64,000 nt of DNA from the NCBI RefSeq assembly GCF_008704995.1, contig NZ_CP023747.1, positions 2,258,501 to 2,322,500 of the forward strand, given 5' to 3'. Made by a program: the position numbers and the translations under genes. Positions 16,842 to 26,977 of this stretch are shown piece after piece. Under the pieces are notes generated by a model that saw only the letters and a program-made list of their open reading frames with translations, made no database searches and was not told the DNA's origin. The stretch comes from Streptomyces nodosus (GTDB lineage: Bacteria; Actinomycetota; Actinomycetes; Streptomycetales; Streptomycetaceae). Within the stretch, counting starts at the first letter, position 1, and each line of letters starts with the position of its first letter.

Positions 16842-17217
16842 CACATTCGCTTGCTCACGGAAGGCTCCCTCGAACGACCAGGACCCCTGGTGATACGAGG
16901 GGTCCGCGCTTGCCGCGGACCTCGCTGCCCACGGCCTGGTCTTCACCCGGGGCACCCCGCCACGGACGGAGGGTTGCCGGACAGTCGGCCGGGGCCGAAT
17001 GACTGTCGCTCATGACCTGTTCAGGACGGTACGTGAAGTGATCTCCGGGCCGCAACTCATGTCCGGATGGCGGGACGTGGGCCTGCCCCGGCCCGTGGGC
17101 CGCCGCGCGGAGCGGGCGGGGAGAGCGGCACGGCGGTGTGCGGGCCGGCGCCCGTGCGGCGAGGCGGGTCGCGGGCCGGGGGAACCACACACCTCCTCGG
17201 CCCGCCCGCCGCAGGCG
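16842..17217. other. Intergenic region downstream of trpD
   Basis: These 376 bases hold no convincing gene. A hairpin GGTCCGCG-cttgc-CGCGGACC lies at 16901-16921. The stretch 17060-17200 is very GC-rich with no recognisable motif. With 16536-16673 and the MITE-like element, the total gap is 682 bases, long for this window; it may be a former gene site. Confidence 0.5.
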
Positions 17218-18282
17218 CTACGCGTTGCTCGCGGCCACCCACCGGTCCAGGGCGCGCTGCGCCGCCCCCGAGTCGATCGACTCCGCTGCCTTCTCCATCC
17301 CGGCCCGCAACCGGTCCGCCAGTGGGCCGTCCCCGGCCTCCAGCGCCACCAGTGCGGCGGCCGAGTTCAACAGGACCGCATCCCGCACCGGGCCCGTCTC
17401 ACCCGCCAGCAGCCGTCGGGCGACCTCCGCGTTGTACGACGCGTCGGCGCCCCGCAGGGCTTCCACCGGCACCATCTCGATACCGACGTCCCGGGGGTCG
17501 AACGTCTCCTCGGTGACCTTGCCGTCGCGCACGATCCACACCCGTGACGTCGAGGTGGTCGTCAGCTCGTCCAGGCCGTCGTCGCCCCGGAAGACCAGGG
17601 AGGAGTTGCCGCGCTCGGCGAAGACGCCCGCCACGATCGGCGCCATCCGCGGATCCGCGACGCCCACCGCCTGTGCCTTCACCTTCGCCGGGTTGGTCAG
17701 CGGGCCCAGCACATTGAACGTGGTGCGGATGCCCAGCTGGCCACGTGCCGCGGCGACATGCCGCAGCGCCGGGTGGAACTTCACCGCGAAGCAGAAGGTG
17801 ATCCCGGCCTCCTCGGCCACCTCGGCCACCCGCTCCACCGTCAGCCCCAGATTGACCCCGAGCTTCTCCAGCACGTCCGAGGAGCCGGACGCGGAGGACG
17901 CGGCCCGATTGCCGTGCTTGACGACCTTCGCGCCGGTGCCGGCCACCACGATCGAGGACATCGTGGAGATGTTCACCGTCCTCGCGCCGTCGCCCCCGGT
18001 GCCCACGATGTCGACGGTCGCTCCGGGCACCTCGATCACATTCGCGTGCTCGTACATCGCCCGGACGACGCCGGTGATCTCCTCGACCGTCTCGCCCTTG
18101 GCCCGCAGCGCCACCAGGAACCCGGCGATCTGGGCGTCCGTCGCCTCGCCGCGCATGATCCGGTCCATCGCCCAGGCCGTGTCGTCCGCGCTCTGGTCGT
18201 GGCCGCCGAGCAGGCCGTTCAGTACGCCGGGCCAGGAACGGCCCGCCGCGGTGTCGCCTCCAGCGGGGTTCACAGCGCTCAT
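17218..18282 (-). CDS. trpD: Anthranilate phosphoribosyltransferase
   Basis: The 354-residue enzyme catalyses the second step of tryptophan synthesis, joining anthranilate to PRPP. The family motifs are present: [18 protein letters not shown] (PRPP and Mg binding), [18 protein letters not shown] (anthranilate and PRPP binding), and GVADPRMAP. The length is normal. The ATG at 18282 has AGGAG 6 bases upstream. No other trp gene is adjacent, as is common in Streptomyces where trpD stands apart. A minus-strand TAGGGT box at 18343-18348 is a possible -10. Confidence 0.95.
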   Translation of the reverse strand: MSAVNPAGGDTAAGRSWPGVLNGLLGGHDQSADDTAWAMDRIMRGEATDAQIAGFLVALRAKGETVEEITGVVRAMYEHANVIEVPGATVDIVGTGGDGARTVNISTMSSIVVAGTGAKVVKHGNRAASSASGSSDVLEKLGVNLGLTVERVAEVAEEAGITFCFAVKFHPALRHVAAARGQLGIRTTFNVLGPLTNPAKVKAQAVGVADPRMAPIVAGVFAERGNSSLVFRGDDGLDELTTTSTSRVWIVRDGKVTEETFDPRDVGIEMVPVEALRGADASYNAEVARRLLAGETGPVRDAVLLNSAAALVALEAGDGPLADRLRAGMEKAAESIDSGAAQRALDRWVAASNA

Positions 18283-18361
18283 CAGCCGCTCCTGGGTGGG
18301 TGTGTCCCTGACGGGACGCGAGTGTGTCGACTTGCTCCACCCTATCCAGCGCGGAGCACGG

Positions 18362-18398
18362 CGAAGGGCCCCGTCCAGTGCATGGACGGGGCCCTTCG
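18362..18398 (-). terminator. Terminator of the ctaE-qcrCAB operon
   Basis: A perfect 16-bp stem starts CGAAGGGCCCCG and closes with CGGGGCCCTTCG around the 5-base loop gtgca. It sits 25 bases past the qcrB stop and before trpD, so it separates the respiratory operon from trpD. Confidence 0.85.
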
Positions 18399-18422
18399 AC
18401 CGTGGCGTGGCGTGTGCAGCGA

Positions 18423-20060
18423 TCAGTGGTGGCCGTGGCCGCTGGTGATCTCCTTGTACTCCTCGGCCGTGGGCTTGGGGATCTGGTTGGTCTCCCCGTA
18501 GTAGCCGCTGCTGAGCTTGGCGCGCAGCTTCTCCGAGCTCTTCAGCTTCCGCTCGACACCGTTCTCGTCGACCAGCGGGCCGACCTCGACCGGCTGGTAC
18601 TGGTGGTGCGCCGTGAGCGTGTGCAGCTGCTCCTGGCTGAGCGGCTCGTGGACCTCGATGAACTCACCGTGCGGCAGCCGCTTGATGATGCCCGACTCGC
18701 GGCCGTGCAGCACCTTGTCGCGGTCCCGGCGCTGGAGGCCGAGGCAGATCCGCTTGGTGATGACGAACACGATGACCGGCAGCACGAAGAAGGCGATGCG
18801 GACGAACCAGGTGATCGCGTTGATCGACAGGTGGAAGTGGGTGGCCCAGAGGTCGTTTCCACCACCCACCAGCAGCACGAAGTACCAGGAGATCCACGCG
18901 GCACCGAAGGCGGTACGCGTCGGCGCGTTGCGCGGGCGGTCCAGGATGTGGTGCTCGCGCTTGTCGCCGGTGACCCAGGACTCGATGAACGGGTAGACCG
19001 CGATCGCGACCAGGACCAGCGGGAAGATCATCAGTGGGATGAACACACCCAGGACGAGCGTGTGGCCCAGGAAGTCGATCTCCCAGCCCGGCATCACACG
19101 GATCAGGCCCTCGGAGAAGCCCATGTACCAGTCCGGCTGTGCGCCGGTGGACACCTGGTCGGCACGGTAGGGGCCGATGCCCCAGATCGGGTTGATCGTG
19201 GCGATCGCCGCGACGGCCGTGATGACACCGAAGACCAGGAAGAAGAAGCCGCCGGCCTTGGCCATGTACACCGGCAGCAGCGGCATGCCGACGACGTTGT
19301 TGTTCGTCTTTCCGGGGCCCGCGAACTGGGTGTGCTTGTGGTAGAAGACCAGGATCAGGTGGCCGACCACCAGGCCGAGCATGATGCCCGGCAGCAGCAG
19401 GATGTGGACCGAGTAGAAGCGGGCCACGAAGTCGCCGCCCGGGAACTCCCCGCCGAAGAGGAAGAACGACAGGTACGTGCCGACGATCGGCACGGACAGG
19501 ATCGCGCCCTCCATGAAGCGGACACCAGTGCCGGAGAGCAGGTCGTCCGGGAGCGAGTAACCGGTGAAGCCGGTGAACATGCCCAGGACGAACAGCAGGA
19601 AGCCGAACAGCCAGTTGACCTCACGCGGCTTGCGGAACGCGCCCGTGAAGAACACGCGCATCATGTGCACGAACATGCCGGCGAGGAAGATCAGCGCCGC
19701 CCAGTGGTGGATCTGCCGGATCAGCAGACCACCGCGGACGTCGAAGCTGATGTGCATCGTCGAGTTGAAGGCCTCGCTCATCAGCTGGCCCTGCAGCGGC
19801 ACATAGCTGCCGTTGTAGACCACCTCGTTCATCGACGGGTGGAAGAACAGCGTCAGATACACACCCGTGAGGATGATGATGATGAAGCTGTAGAGGCAGA
19901 CCTCGCCCAACATGAACGACCAGTGGTCGGGGAAGATCTTCCGCATGTTGGACTTGGCCAGGGAGTAGATCCCCAGGCGGCCGTCGGCCCAGTCGGCGAT
20001 GCGCTCGCCGGCCGGCGCCCTTCCGCGCGAAGCGGAGTCGTTGGTCGTCGTAGTACTCAT
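18423..20060 (-). CDS. qcrB: Cytochrome bc1 complex cytochrome b subunit
   Basis: The 545-residue membrane protein is the menaquinol-oxidising subunit of the actinobacterial bcc complex. It has about eight to nine membrane helices, heme-ligand His pairs in [11 protein letters not shown] and [18 protein letters not shown], and a Qo-site segment near [13 protein letters not shown]. The C-terminal cytoplasmic extension of about 120 residues ([12 protein letters not shown] to GHGHH) is usual in actinobacteria. ATG 20060 overlaps the qcrA stop by ATGA, indicating translational coupling. It is the last gene of ctaE-qcrCAB. Confidence 0.96.
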   Translation of the reverse strand: MSTTTTNDSASRGRAPAGERIADWADGRLGIYSLAKSNMRKIFPDHWSFMLGEVCLYSFIIIILTGVYLTLFFHPSMNEVVYNGSYVPLQGQLMSEAFNSTMHISFDVRGGLLIRQIHHWAALIFLAGMFVHMMRVFFTGAFRKPREVNWLFGFLLFVLGMFTGFTGYSLPDDLLSGTGVRFMEGAILSVPIVGTYLSFFLFGGEFPGGDFVARFYSVHILLLPGIMLGLVVGHLILVFYHKHTQFAGPGKTNNNVVGMPLLPVYMAKAGGFFFLVFGVITAVAAIATINPIWGIGPYRADQVSTGAQPDWYMGFSEGLIRVMPGWEIDFLGHTLVLGVFIPLMIFPLVLVAIAVYPFIESWVTGDKREHHILDRPRNAPTRTAFGAAWISWYFVLLVGGGNDLWATHFHLSINAITWFVRIAFFVLPVIVFVITKRICLGLQRRDRDKVLHGRESGIIKRLPHGEFIEVHEPLSQEQLHTLTAHHQYQPVEVGPLVDENGVERKLKSSEKLRAKLSSGYYGETNQIPKPTAEEYKEITSGHGHH

Positions 20061-21118
20061 CCGCGCTCCCAGAAAGCAGGACCGACGGGCTCCGCGAAGT
20101 CGCCGAGCGCTTCGAGGTAACCGTCCGCGTTGACGCCGATGCGCAGCTGCGGCAGGGCGTGACCGGCCGGGCCGAAGATGACCCGGGCACCGTCGGAGAG
20201 GTCGAAGGTGGACTGGTGGCACGGGCAGAGGGCGTGGTGCGTCTGCTGCTCGTACAGGGAGATCGGGCAACCGACGTGGGTGCAGATCTTCGAGTAGGCC
20301 ACGATGCCCTCGTGGGACCACTCGAGTTCCTGCTTGTCCTTGATGTTCTCCGGCTGGAGCCGGACGATCATCAGGGCCGCCTTGGCGATCTGCGTCTGGA
20401 AGTCCTCGTCGTGCTCCTCCAGGCCCTCGGGCTTGGCGAAGGTGAGCGACCCGACCGCGACGTCCGAGGGACGCAGCGGCTGGTTGGTGTTCATGTTGAC
20501 GAGGAGCTTGCCCTTGGACCACATGGTGTGCCGCAGCTTGGTCCCGGGCAGCGGGCCCAGGTCGCGCAGCAGCACCACGCCGGAGAGCGGGAACAGCGCG
20601 AGCGCGCCGAACATCGTGTTACGGATCAGCTTGCGGCGACCGAGCTGGGACTCCTTGGCGCCCTGCTGGAAGTCGTCGAGGACCTTCGCCTTGACCTCCG
20701 GCGGCGCCTCGATCGGGTGCCGCTCGTCGGCGACCTCGACGTCGGACATCAGGGTGCGGGCCCAGTGGACCGCGGCCGCGCCGATGGCGAACAGCGCCAC
20801 GCCCAGCGTCAGGCCCAGCGCGAAGTTCATCGCGCTGATGTGCCCGATCGGGAAGACGTAGATCGACTTGTTCGGCTCGATGGTGACGTACGAGGCGATG
20901 AAGCCCACGGTGGCCAGCATCGACAGCGTGAACAGCAGGGCGACCGTGCGCTCGGAGCGCTTGGCGGCCCGCTCGTCGATGTCCTGGATGCGGTGCTCGT
21001 GGGGCGGCAGGCCCGGGTCGGCGAACGGGTGGTTCTCGTCCGCGACGGTCACGGCGGCACCGTGCGTGGCGTCCTGCTCGACAGGCAGGTTCTCTTCTGG
21101 AATGTCGTGGCTACTCAT
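20057..21118 (-). CDS. qcrA: Cytochrome bc1 complex Rieske iron-sulfur subunit
   Basis: The 353-residue protein has three membrane helices (about 60-80, 95-118 and 168-185), typical of actinobacterial QcrA and unlike the single helix of mitochondrial Rieske proteins. The 2Fe-2S ligands are Cys279 and His281 in CTHVGC and Cys298 and His301 in CPCH, with Cys284 and Cys300 as the likely disulfide. It passes electrons from menaquinol at QcrB to QcrC. Both ends overlap neighbouring genes by 4 bases (ATGA). Confidence 0.96.
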   Translation of the reverse strand: MSSHDIPEENLPVEQDATHGAAVTVADENHPFADPGLPPHEHRIQDIDERAAKRSERTVALLFTLSMLATVGFIASYVTIEPNKSIYVFPIGHISAMNFALGLTLGVALFAIGAAAVHWARTLMSDVEVADERHPIEAPPEVKAKVLDDFQQGAKESQLGRRKLIRNTMFGALALFPLSGVVLLRDLGPLPGTKLRHTMWSKGKLLVNMNTNQPLRPSDVAVGSLTFAKPEGLEEHDEDFQTQIAKAALMIVRLQPENIKDKQELEWSHEGIVAYSKICTHVGCPISLYEQQTHHALCPCHQSTFDLSDGARVIFGPAGHALPQLRIGVNADGYLEALGDFAEPVGPAFWERG

Positions 21119-21927
21119 GACTTCTTGGCCTTTGCGGTCCGAGCGGCGACCCAGACGGCGACCGCGATCAGCGCGCCGAGGCCGAAGATCCAGGCGAACA
21201 GGCCTTCGGAAACCGGGCCGAGACCGCCCAGCGTGAGGCCACCGGGGCTCTCGGTCTGGTCGCCGTTGACCGCGTCGAGGTACGCGATGATGTCCTTCTT
21301 GTTCTGCTGCGACATCGTGGTGTCGGGGAAGGACGGCATGTTCTGCGGGCCGGTCTGCATGGCCTCGTAGATGTGCTTGGGGGCGACGCCCTCCAGGCTC
21401 GGTGCGTACTTGCCGTGCGTCAGCGCGCCACCCTTACCGGTGAAGTTGTGGCACTGGGCACAGTTGGTACGGAACAGCTCGCCACCCTTGGCGATGTCGG
21501 CACCCTCGGGGCTGTAGTCGCTCTTGGCCGGGACGGCCGGGCCGGCGCCGAGGGAGGCGACGTACGCCGCGAGCTGGTCGATCTGGGCCTGCGTGTAGAT
21601 GGCCTTCTTCTTCGGCACCTGGGGGCCCTGCGAGGTGGCGGCGGGCATCCGGCCGGTGCCGACCTGGAAGTCGACGGCCGCCGAGCCCACGCCCACGAGG
21701 GACGGGCCGTCGGAGGAGCCCTGACCGCCGGTGCCGTGGCAACTGGCGCAGCCCACCTGGTAGAGCTTCTTGCCCTCCTCGATGGCGAGGGACTGGGCGG
21801 TGTCATCGGCCTGGGCCTTCTCGGCGGGCGCGAACGCGGCGTACAACCCCCCGGAGACCGTCAGCGCGATGAGTAGGACGACGAGCGCCGCCAGCGGATG
21901 GCGTCGTCGTGCGGAGAGCTTTTTCAC
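21115..21927 (-). CDS. qcrC: Diheme cytochrome c subunit of the bc1 complex
   Basis: The 270-residue protein has an N-terminal membrane anchor (LAALVVLLIALTVSGGLYAAF) and two CxxCH heme sites, Cys60-Cys63-His64 and Cys156-Cys159-His160. A C-terminal anchor is near residues 240-262. The two heme domains carry electrons directly from QcrA to CtaC without a soluble cytochrome c, as known for actinobacterial supercomplexes. The start is GTG 21927. The stop overlaps qcrA by ATGA. A 113-base gap separates it from ctaE upstream. Confidence 0.96.
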   Translation of the reverse strand: MKKLSARRRHPLAALVVLLIALTVSGGLYAAFAPAEKAQADDTAQSLAIEEGKKLYQVGCASCHGTGGQGSSDGPSLVGVGSAAVDFQVGTGRMPAATSQGPQVPKKKAIYTQAQIDQLAAYVASLGAGPAVPAKSDYSPEGADIAKGGELFRTNCAQCHNFTGKGGALTHGKYAPSLEGVAPKHIYEAMQTGPQNMPSFPDTTMSQQNKKDIIAYLDAVNGDQTESPGGLTLGGLGPVSEGLFAWIFGLGALIAVAVWVAARTAKAKKS

Positions 21928-22040
21928 GGATTACCCCGGTGTCAGGATCTTCTGCGTCGATGCTTCTGGGAATGGATCGGATCGTCGAGGGCGATCGGTT
22001 CTCCCCTTTCGGGTGAACGTCCGCCGCACGCGACGGCCGA

Positions 22041-22652
22041 CTACTTGATCATGTAGATCGTGGCGAAGAGGCCGATCCAGACGACATCGACGAAGTGCCA
22101 GTAGTAGGACACGACGATGGCGGCGGTCGCCTGCTCATGGGTGAACCTCCGCGCCGCGTAGGTGCGGCCGAGGACCAGGAGGAAGGCGATGAGACCTCCC
22201 GTCACGTGCAGACCGTGGAAGCCGGTGGTCAGGTAGAACACCGAGCCGTACGGGTCCGAGGAGAGCGAGAGGCCGTCCTCCTTGACCAGCTCGGTGTACT
22301 CGAAGATCTGTCCACCGATGAAGATCGCACCCATGATGAAGGTGACGATGAACCAGCCCCGGAGCTTCTTCACGTCACCGCGCTCGGCGGCGAACACGCC
22401 GAGCTGGCAGGTCAGGGAGGAAAGCACCAGGATCGTGGTGTTCGTCGCCGAGAACGGGAAGTTGAGATGGCTCGCCATCTCCTTCCAGTGAGTCGGCCCG
22501 GTCACCGATCGCAGGGTGAAGTACATCGCGAAGAGGGCCGCGAAGAACATCAGCTCGGAACTCAGCCAGATGATGGTTCCGACGCTGGTGAGGTTCGGTC
22601 GATTGACCGACGGGTGCGCGTGCCCGGTTTCTACTGTCGTTGCTGTCGCCAC
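22041..22652 (-). CDS. ctaE: Cytochrome c oxidase subunit III
   Basis: The 203-residue protein has five hydrophobic helices and the subunit III signature, including [30 protein letters not shown] and [15 protein letters not shown]. It supports proton uptake and stability of the aa3 oxidase. GTG 22652 is the start that leaves the usual short N-terminus. CATAAT lies only 6 bases upstream, so a leaderless transcript is possible. It heads the ctaE-qcrCAB operon, with qcrC 113 bases downstream. Confidence 0.94.
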   Translation of the reverse strand: MATATTVETGHAHPSVNRPNLTSVGTIIWLSSELMFFAALFAMYFTLRSVTGPTHWKEMASHLNFPFSATNTTILVLSSLTCQLGVFAAERGDVKKLRGWFIVTFIMGAIFIGGQIFEYTELVKEDGLSLSSDPYGSVFYLTTGFHGLHVTGGLIAFLLVLGRTYAARRFTHEQATAAIVVSYYWHFVDVVWIGLFATIYMIK

Positions 22653-22653
22653 G

Positions 22654-22668
22654 CCGACATTATGTCGG
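22654..22668 (-). promoter_or_regulatory. Palindrome at the ctaE start, possible operator overlapping the -10
   Basis: CCGACAT-t-ATGTCGG is a perfect 7+1+7 palindrome ending 2 bases before the ctaE GTG. On the minus strand it contains CATAAT, a good -10 six bases from the start codon. A protein bound here would block ctaE-qcrCAB transcription. No cognate regulator is known to me. Confidence 0.45.
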
Positions 22669-22765
22669 TCGCTTATCCCGCCCTCACCCCCGGGGGTGCC
22701 CTTCGGAGTGTCCATAGCGTGTGGACTGCCCGTATGGCCCACCGAAGGCCCGGTCCGAACGGCTG

Positions 22766-22793
22766 TTGACCAAGTGGTCCAGGGGGGTAGCAT
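22766..22793 (+). promoter_or_regulatory. Sigma-70-type promoter of the receiver-like gene
   Basis: TTGACC (22766-22771) and TAGCAT (22788-22793) are 16 bases apart, about 50 bases before ATG 22842, a strong match to HrdB promoters. It is divergent from ctaE. Confidence 0.6.
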
Positions 22794-22841
22794 CCGCCCC
22801 AACGGTCCCGTTCCGTACGACGCTGACCTCCCGGAGGAAGC

Positions 22842-23246
22842 ATGCAGCCGACCGCCACGGTGCTGGTCTACAGCGACGACTCCCGCACGCGCGAGCAAGT
22901 GCGGCTCGCGGCCGGGCGGAGGCCGGCTCCGGACGTCCCGGAGGTCGAGTTCCTGGAGTGCGCGACGCCCGCCGCGGTCCTCAGGGAGCTGGACCGGGGC
23001 GGCATCGACATCTGCGTCCTGGACGGCGAGGCCGTGCCGATGGGCGGGATGGGCGTCTGCCGGCAGATCAAGGACGAGGTCTTCAACTGCCCGCCGACGC
23101 TGGTGCTGATCGCACGCCCGCAGGACGCCTGGCTGGCCACCTGGAGCCGGGCCGACGCGGCGGTGACGCTGCCGGTCGAGCCGGTCGAGTTCGCCTCCGC
23201 GCTGGCCTCCCTGCTGCGGCGCAAGGCACTGGTCGGCACCTCCTGA
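22842..23246 (+). CDS. Receiver-like domain protein, incomplete phosphoacceptor site
   Basis: The 134-residue protein has the length and pattern of a CheY-like receiver: VLVYSDDS with the acidic pair Asp12-Asp13, and ICVLDGEA with a candidate phosphoacceptor Asp61. The usual KP pair of strand 5 is replaced in VTLPVEP (Leu where Lys is expected). It has no output domain and no histidine kinase beside it. It may work without phosphorylation or bind a partner. ATG 22842 has GGAGGAAG directly upstream. It is divergent from the cytochrome operon. Confidence 0.75.
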   Translation: MQPTATVLVYSDDSRTREQVRLAAGRRPAPDVPEVEFLECATPAAVLRELDRGGIDICVLDGEAVPMGGMGVCRQIKDEVFNCPPTLVLIARPQDAWLATWSRADAAVTLPVEPVEFASALASLLRRKALVGTS

Positions 23247-23323
23247 CGCGTTCCGCGGGCTGAGGGTCTCCGGCGGCGCCGGCACCCGTCTCACCCGGGG
23301 TACCGGGTCACGCGGCACATGGC

Positions 23324-23349
23324 TCCGCGCCCCTTGCCGGGGGCGCGGA
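23324..23349. terminator. Bidirectional terminator
   Basis: A perfect 10-bp stem TCCGCGCCCC/GGGGCGCGGA with a 6-base loop lies between the converging genes ending at 23246 and 23420. Confidence 0.7.
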
Positions 23350-23419
23350 AGGCCGGTCGCGGGGCGCGGGGCGCCCCCTGCGCGCTGCCGCTCGGGACCT
23401 CGGGGCGTCGACCGCCGTC

Positions 23420-24715
23420 TCACACCATCTCGGGACGCAGTCTCGCGCGGTCCTGGACGCTCGGGCCCACGGGGGTGCCTCCGATGAGGGCGCTTCCCTT
23501 GCGCCACTTGGTCCAGTCGACGTTCCAGTCGCCGAAGCCGTTGCCGAACGGCTCCATCTCCTTGCCCTGGGAGTTGACGACCTTGACGATGTCGCCCGGC
23601 TTCACGGTGTTGTAGAACCACTGGGCGTTCGGGGTGCTCATCCCGGTGCAGCCGTGGCTGACGTTGGCATAGCCCTGGGAGCCGACGGACCAGGGCGCGG
23701 CGTGCACATACTCGCCGCTCCAGGTGACCCGGGCCGCCCAGTAGACGTTGAGGTCATAGGACTCGCGGGACCCCTCGGCGATGCCGACGGTGCTTCCGCG
23801 CATCCGTACGAGGTATTCCTTGGCCAGCACGACCTTGATGCCGTTGCGGGTCGCGAAGCCGGGCTTGCCGGTGGTGATGGGGATGCGGCTGATGACCTGG
23901 TCGTCCTTGTAGACCGTCATCTGGTGGGCGCCGGCGTCCGTGACGGCGATGAGGCGGTCGCCCGTGGTGAGCTTCACGTCCTTGGCGTCCCCGCCCCAGA
24001 GCTGGTCGGAGATCTTCACCCCGGCGAGGTTGCTGTGCGCCTTGATCGTGGTGTGGACGGGCCAGTAGTCCTTGGGGCGGTAGTGCAGCGTCTTGTCGTC
24101 CACCCAGTACCAGGAGCCCTGGACCGCGGGGGTGGAGTCCACCTTGAGAGCGCTCTCGACGATGGCCCGGGCCGCCTTGTCCTTGACGGGCTCGCTGAGC
24201 TCGGCGGTCACGGGCTGGCCGACGCCGTAGGTCCCGGACTCGGGGCCGAAGGTGACATTGACCTTCTTGCTCTTGGGGGTACTGGTGTCGAACTCGATGA
24301 GCTTGCGGCCGGGGGCGCCGTCCTCGTCCTCCGTGCTCACCTGCACCCGGTAGTGGGTGCCCGCGGCCAGCGGTGAGGTGCTGTGCCAGCGGCTGCCGTC
24401 GGCGGAGAGCTCACCGGAGACATACCGTCCGCGCGCGTCGGTCGCCGTGACGTCCGTGATGCGCCCGTCGTCGTCCGCGGAGGTGATCTCCAGGGGTTTG
24501 TCCGGGTCGGCCTTCTTGCCGGCGCCGGAGGGGGCGTTGTAGGAGATGTCGTCCGCGGCGTCGTAAGGCTTCTGCGCGAGCGGGTTCCCGCCGGACCCGC
24601 AGGCGACGAGGCCCGTGCCGAGGGCTATCACCAGCAGGGCGCAGCGGAGAACCGTGCGATGTCGCGGGCGCGTGTCGGACGCATCGGCGCCCCGGGGGAA
24701 CACTGTCTCGTTCAT
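23420..24715 (-). CDS. L,D-transpeptidase lipoprotein (YkuD)
   Basis: The 431-residue protein has a lipoprotein signal ([17 protein letters not shown]), two Ig-like domains of about 80-260, and a C-terminal YkuD domain. The domain carries [19 protein letters not shown] with Ser353-His354-Gly355-Cys356, Cys356 being the nucleophile. It forms 3-3 crosslinks between diaminopimelate residues in peptidoglycan outside the cell. The architecture matches actinobacterial Ldt proteins such as LdtMt2. It lies on the same strand downstream of ctaCDF but behind the terminator at 24794, so it is probably transcribed alone. Confidence 0.92.
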   Translation of the reverse strand: MNETVFPRGADASDTRPRHRTVLRCALLVIALGTGLVACGSGGNPLAQKPYDAADDISYNAPSGAGKKADPDKPLEITSADDDGRITDVTATDARGRYVSGELSADGSRWHSTSPLAAGTHYRVQVSTEDEDGAPGRKLIEFDTSTPKSKKVNVTFGPESGTYGVGQPVTAELSEPVKDKAARAIVESALKVDSTPAVQGSWYWVDDKTLHYRPKDYWPVHTTIKAHSNLAGVKISDQLWGGDAKDVKLTTGDRLIAVTDAGAHQMTVYKDDQVISRIPITTGKPGFATRNGIKVVLAKEYLVRMRGSTVGIAEGSRESYDLNVYWAARVTWSGEYVHAAPWSVGSQGYANVSHGCTGMSTPNAQWFYNTVKPGDIVKVVNSQGKEMEPFGNGFGDWNVDWTKWRKGSALIGGTPVGPSVQDRARLRPEMV

Positions 24716-24793
24716 GCCCTCACGCTATGGACGTCCGTCGTCCGCGGCGCGCCGAGTGATCCGTGCGAGGGACGGAGGTCGTGGCAAAAGAGG

Positions 24794-24827
24794 GAGCCCG
24801 GACCCTCCTGACGGAGTGTCCGGGCTC
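24794..24827 (-). terminator. Intrinsic terminator of the ctaCDF operon
   Basis: On the minus strand a 10-bp stem GAGCCCGGAC/GTCCGGGCTC encloses a second small stem (CTCC-tgac-GGAG) and is followed by CCCTCTTTT. It lies 19 bases past the ctaF stop and is one of the few terminators here with a U-run. Confidence 0.9.
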
Positions 24828-24845
24828 TCTTGCGCTCGGCGCGTG

Positions 24846-25244
24846 CTACTGGGTGCGGTTCTCGCCGCGGTAGTACTCGAAGACCCAGCCCCACAGACCC
24901 ACCAGGAGGATGGGGAGGGAGAAGTACAGCAGCCACCAGCCGACCGCGATACCCAGGAAGGCGAACGCTCCACCGATGCCGAGGGCGAGCGGCTGCCAGC
25001 TGTGCGGGCTGAAGAAGCCCAGCTCACCGGCGTCGTCCGCGACGTCGGCCTCCTTGTTGTCCTGGGCGCCCGTGTCGACCCGCCGGGCCGTGAAGGCCAG
25101 GTAGTAGCCGATCATGATGCTCAGGCCGAAGGCCAGGAAGAGCGCGGTGGTACCGGCCGGCTCCTTGGACCAGACGCCGTAGACGACGGCCATGACCAGC
25201 AGGAAGACGGCCAGCCAGAGGAACATCTTGCCCTGGATCTTCAC
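24846..25244 (-). CDS. ctaF: Cytochrome c oxidase subunit IV (actinobacterial type)
   Basis: The 132-residue protein has four hydrophobic segments in two pairs separated by an acidic loop ([18 protein letters not shown]), as in actinobacterial CtaF. It is a structural subunit of the aa3 oxidase. GTG 25244 overlaps the ctaD stop as GTGA, so translation is coupled. It is the last gene of ctaCDF. Confidence 0.93.
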   Translation of the reverse strand: MKIQGKMFLWLAVFLLVMAVVYGVWSKEPAGTTALFLAFGLSIMIGYYLAFTARRVDTGAQDNKEADVADDAGELGFFSPHSWQPLALGIGGAFAFLGIAVGWWLLYFSLPILLVGLWGWVFEYYRGENRTQ

Positions 25245-26977
25245 TTGCCGGCCTCCTTGCCACCGGTGACGGCCTTGCTGCCCGCACCCGCGTACTCGAG
25301 CTGCTCGAGCGCCGTGATCTCGGGGTGATGCAGGTCGAAGGCGGGGGATTCGGAACGGATCCGGGGCAGGGTGAGGAAGTTGTGCCGCGGGGGCGGGCAC
25401 GAGGTGGCCCACTCCAGCGAACGGCCGTAGCCCCAGGGGTCGTCGACCTCGACCTTCTTGCCGTACTTGGCCGTCTTCCAGATGTTGTAGAGGAACGGCA
25501 GGATCGACATTCCGAGCAGGAACGAGGCGATCGTCGAGACCGTGTTCAGGACGGTGAAGCCGTCGGCCGCCAGGTAGTCGGCGTAACGACGCGGCATGCC
25601 CTCGGCACCCAGCCAGTGCTGCACCAGGAAGGTGCCGTGGAAGCCGATGAACAGCGTCCAGAAGGTGATCTTGCCCAGGCGCTCGTCGAGCATCTTGCCC
25701 GTCATCTTCGGCCACCAGAAGTGGAAGCCGGCGAACATCGCGAAGACGACCGTTCCGAAGACCACGTAGTGGAAGTGCGCCACCACGAAGTACGAGTCGG
25801 AGATGTGGAAGTCCAGCGGCGGCGAGGCCAGGATGACACCGGTCAGACCGCCGAAGGCGAAGGTGATCAGGAAGCCGGTCACCCAGAGCATCGGTGTCTC
25901 GAAGGACAACGAGCCCTTCCACATCGTTCCGATCCAGTTGAAGAACTTCACACCGGTGGGTACGGCGATGAGGAACGTCATGAAGGAGAAGAACGGGAGG
26001 AGCACGCCACCGGTGACATACATGTGGTGGGCCCACACCGTCACGGAGAGGCCGGCGATGGCGATGGTGGCGCCGATCAGGCCCATGTAACCGAACATCG
26101 GCTTACGGGCGAAGACCGGGATGATCTCGGAGACGATGCCGAAGAACGGCAGGGCGATGATGTAGACCTCGGGATGGCCGAAGAACCAGAAGAGGTGTTG
26201 CCACAGCAGGGCGCCGCCGTTGGCCGCGTCGAAGATGTGGGCACCGAACTTGCGGTCCACCTCGAGGGCGAACAGCGCGGCGGCCAGCACCGGGAAGGCC
26301 AGCAGCACCAGCACACCGGTCAGCAGCACGTTCCACACGAAGATCGGCATGCGGAACATGGTCATGCCGGGGGCACGCATGCAGATGATCGTGGTGATGA
26401 AGTTGACCGAGCCGAGGATGGTGCCGAAGCCGGAGAAGGCCAGACCCATGATCCACATGTCGCCGCCGACACCCGGGGAGTGGACCGCGTCCGACAGCGG
26501 GGCGTAGGCGAACCAGCCGAAGTCGGCCGCGCCCTGCGGGGTGAGGAAGCCGGCGACCGCGATCAGCGAGCCGAACAGGTAGAGCCAGTAGGCGAACATG
26601 TTCAGCCGCGGGAACGCCACATCGGGCGCGCCGATCTGCAGCGGCATGATCCAGTTGGCGAAACCGGCGAACAGCGGCGTCGCGAACATCAGCAGCATGA
26701 TCGTGCCGTGCATCGTGAACGCCTGGTTGAACTGCTCGTTCGACATGATCTGCAGGCCCGGGCGGGCCAGCTCAGCGCGCATGAGCAGAGCCATGACGCC
26801 ACCGATGATGAAGAACGCGAACGACGTGACCAGGTACAGCGTGCCGATCGTCTTGTGGTCGGTGGTGGTCAGCCACTTGACGGCGGCGACACCGGGTTGC
26901 CTGCGGCGTACCGGCGGCTCGATTGCGTGCGAGCCCTCGGTTGCGGCGGCACCCTGGGGTTCATTGAGGATGCTCAC
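25241..26977 (-). CDS. ctaD: Cytochrome c oxidase subunit I
   Basis: The 578-residue catalytic subunit of the aa3 oxidase has twelve membrane helices. Heme a and a3/CuB ligands are visible in [36 protein letters not shown] and [10 protein letters not shown]. It reduces oxygen to water and pumps protons. GTG 26977 overlaps the ctaC stop as GTGA, and its own stop overlaps ctaF the same way. The C-terminal tail of about 60 residues is hydrophilic. Confidence 0.97.
   Translation of the reverse strand: MSILNEPQGAAATEGSHAIEPPVRRRQPGVAAVKWLTTTDHKTIGTLYLVTSFAFFIIGGVMALLMRAELARPGLQIMSNEQFNQAFTMHGTIMLLMFATPLFAGFANWIMPLQIGAPDVAFPRLNMFAYWLYLFGSLIAVAGFLTPQGAADFGWFAYAPLSDAVHSPGVGGDMWIMGLAFSGFGTILGSVNFITTIICMRAPGMTMFRMPIFVWNVLLTGVLVLLAFPVLAAALFALEVDRKFGAHIFDAANGGALLWQHLFWFFGHPEVYIIALPFFGIVSEIIPVFARKPMFGYMGLIGATIAIAGLSVTVWAHHMYVTGGVLLPFFSFMTFLIAVPTGVKFFNWIGTMWKGSLSFETPMLWVTGFLITFAFGGLTGVILASPPLDFHISDSYFVVAHFHYVVFGTVVFAMFAGFHFWWPKMTGKMLDERLGKITFWTLFIGFHGTFLVQHWLGAEGMPRRYADYLAADGFTVLNTVSTIASFLLGMSILPFLYNIWKTAKYGKKVEVDDPWGYGRSLEWATSCPPPRHNFLTLPRIRSESPAFDLHHPEITALEQLEYAGAGSKAVTGGKEAGK

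Noticed and set aside
18324..20120. 598-codon plus-strand frame opposite qcrB
   Set aside because: It is antisense to a certain cytochrome b gene and is compositionally a shadow.
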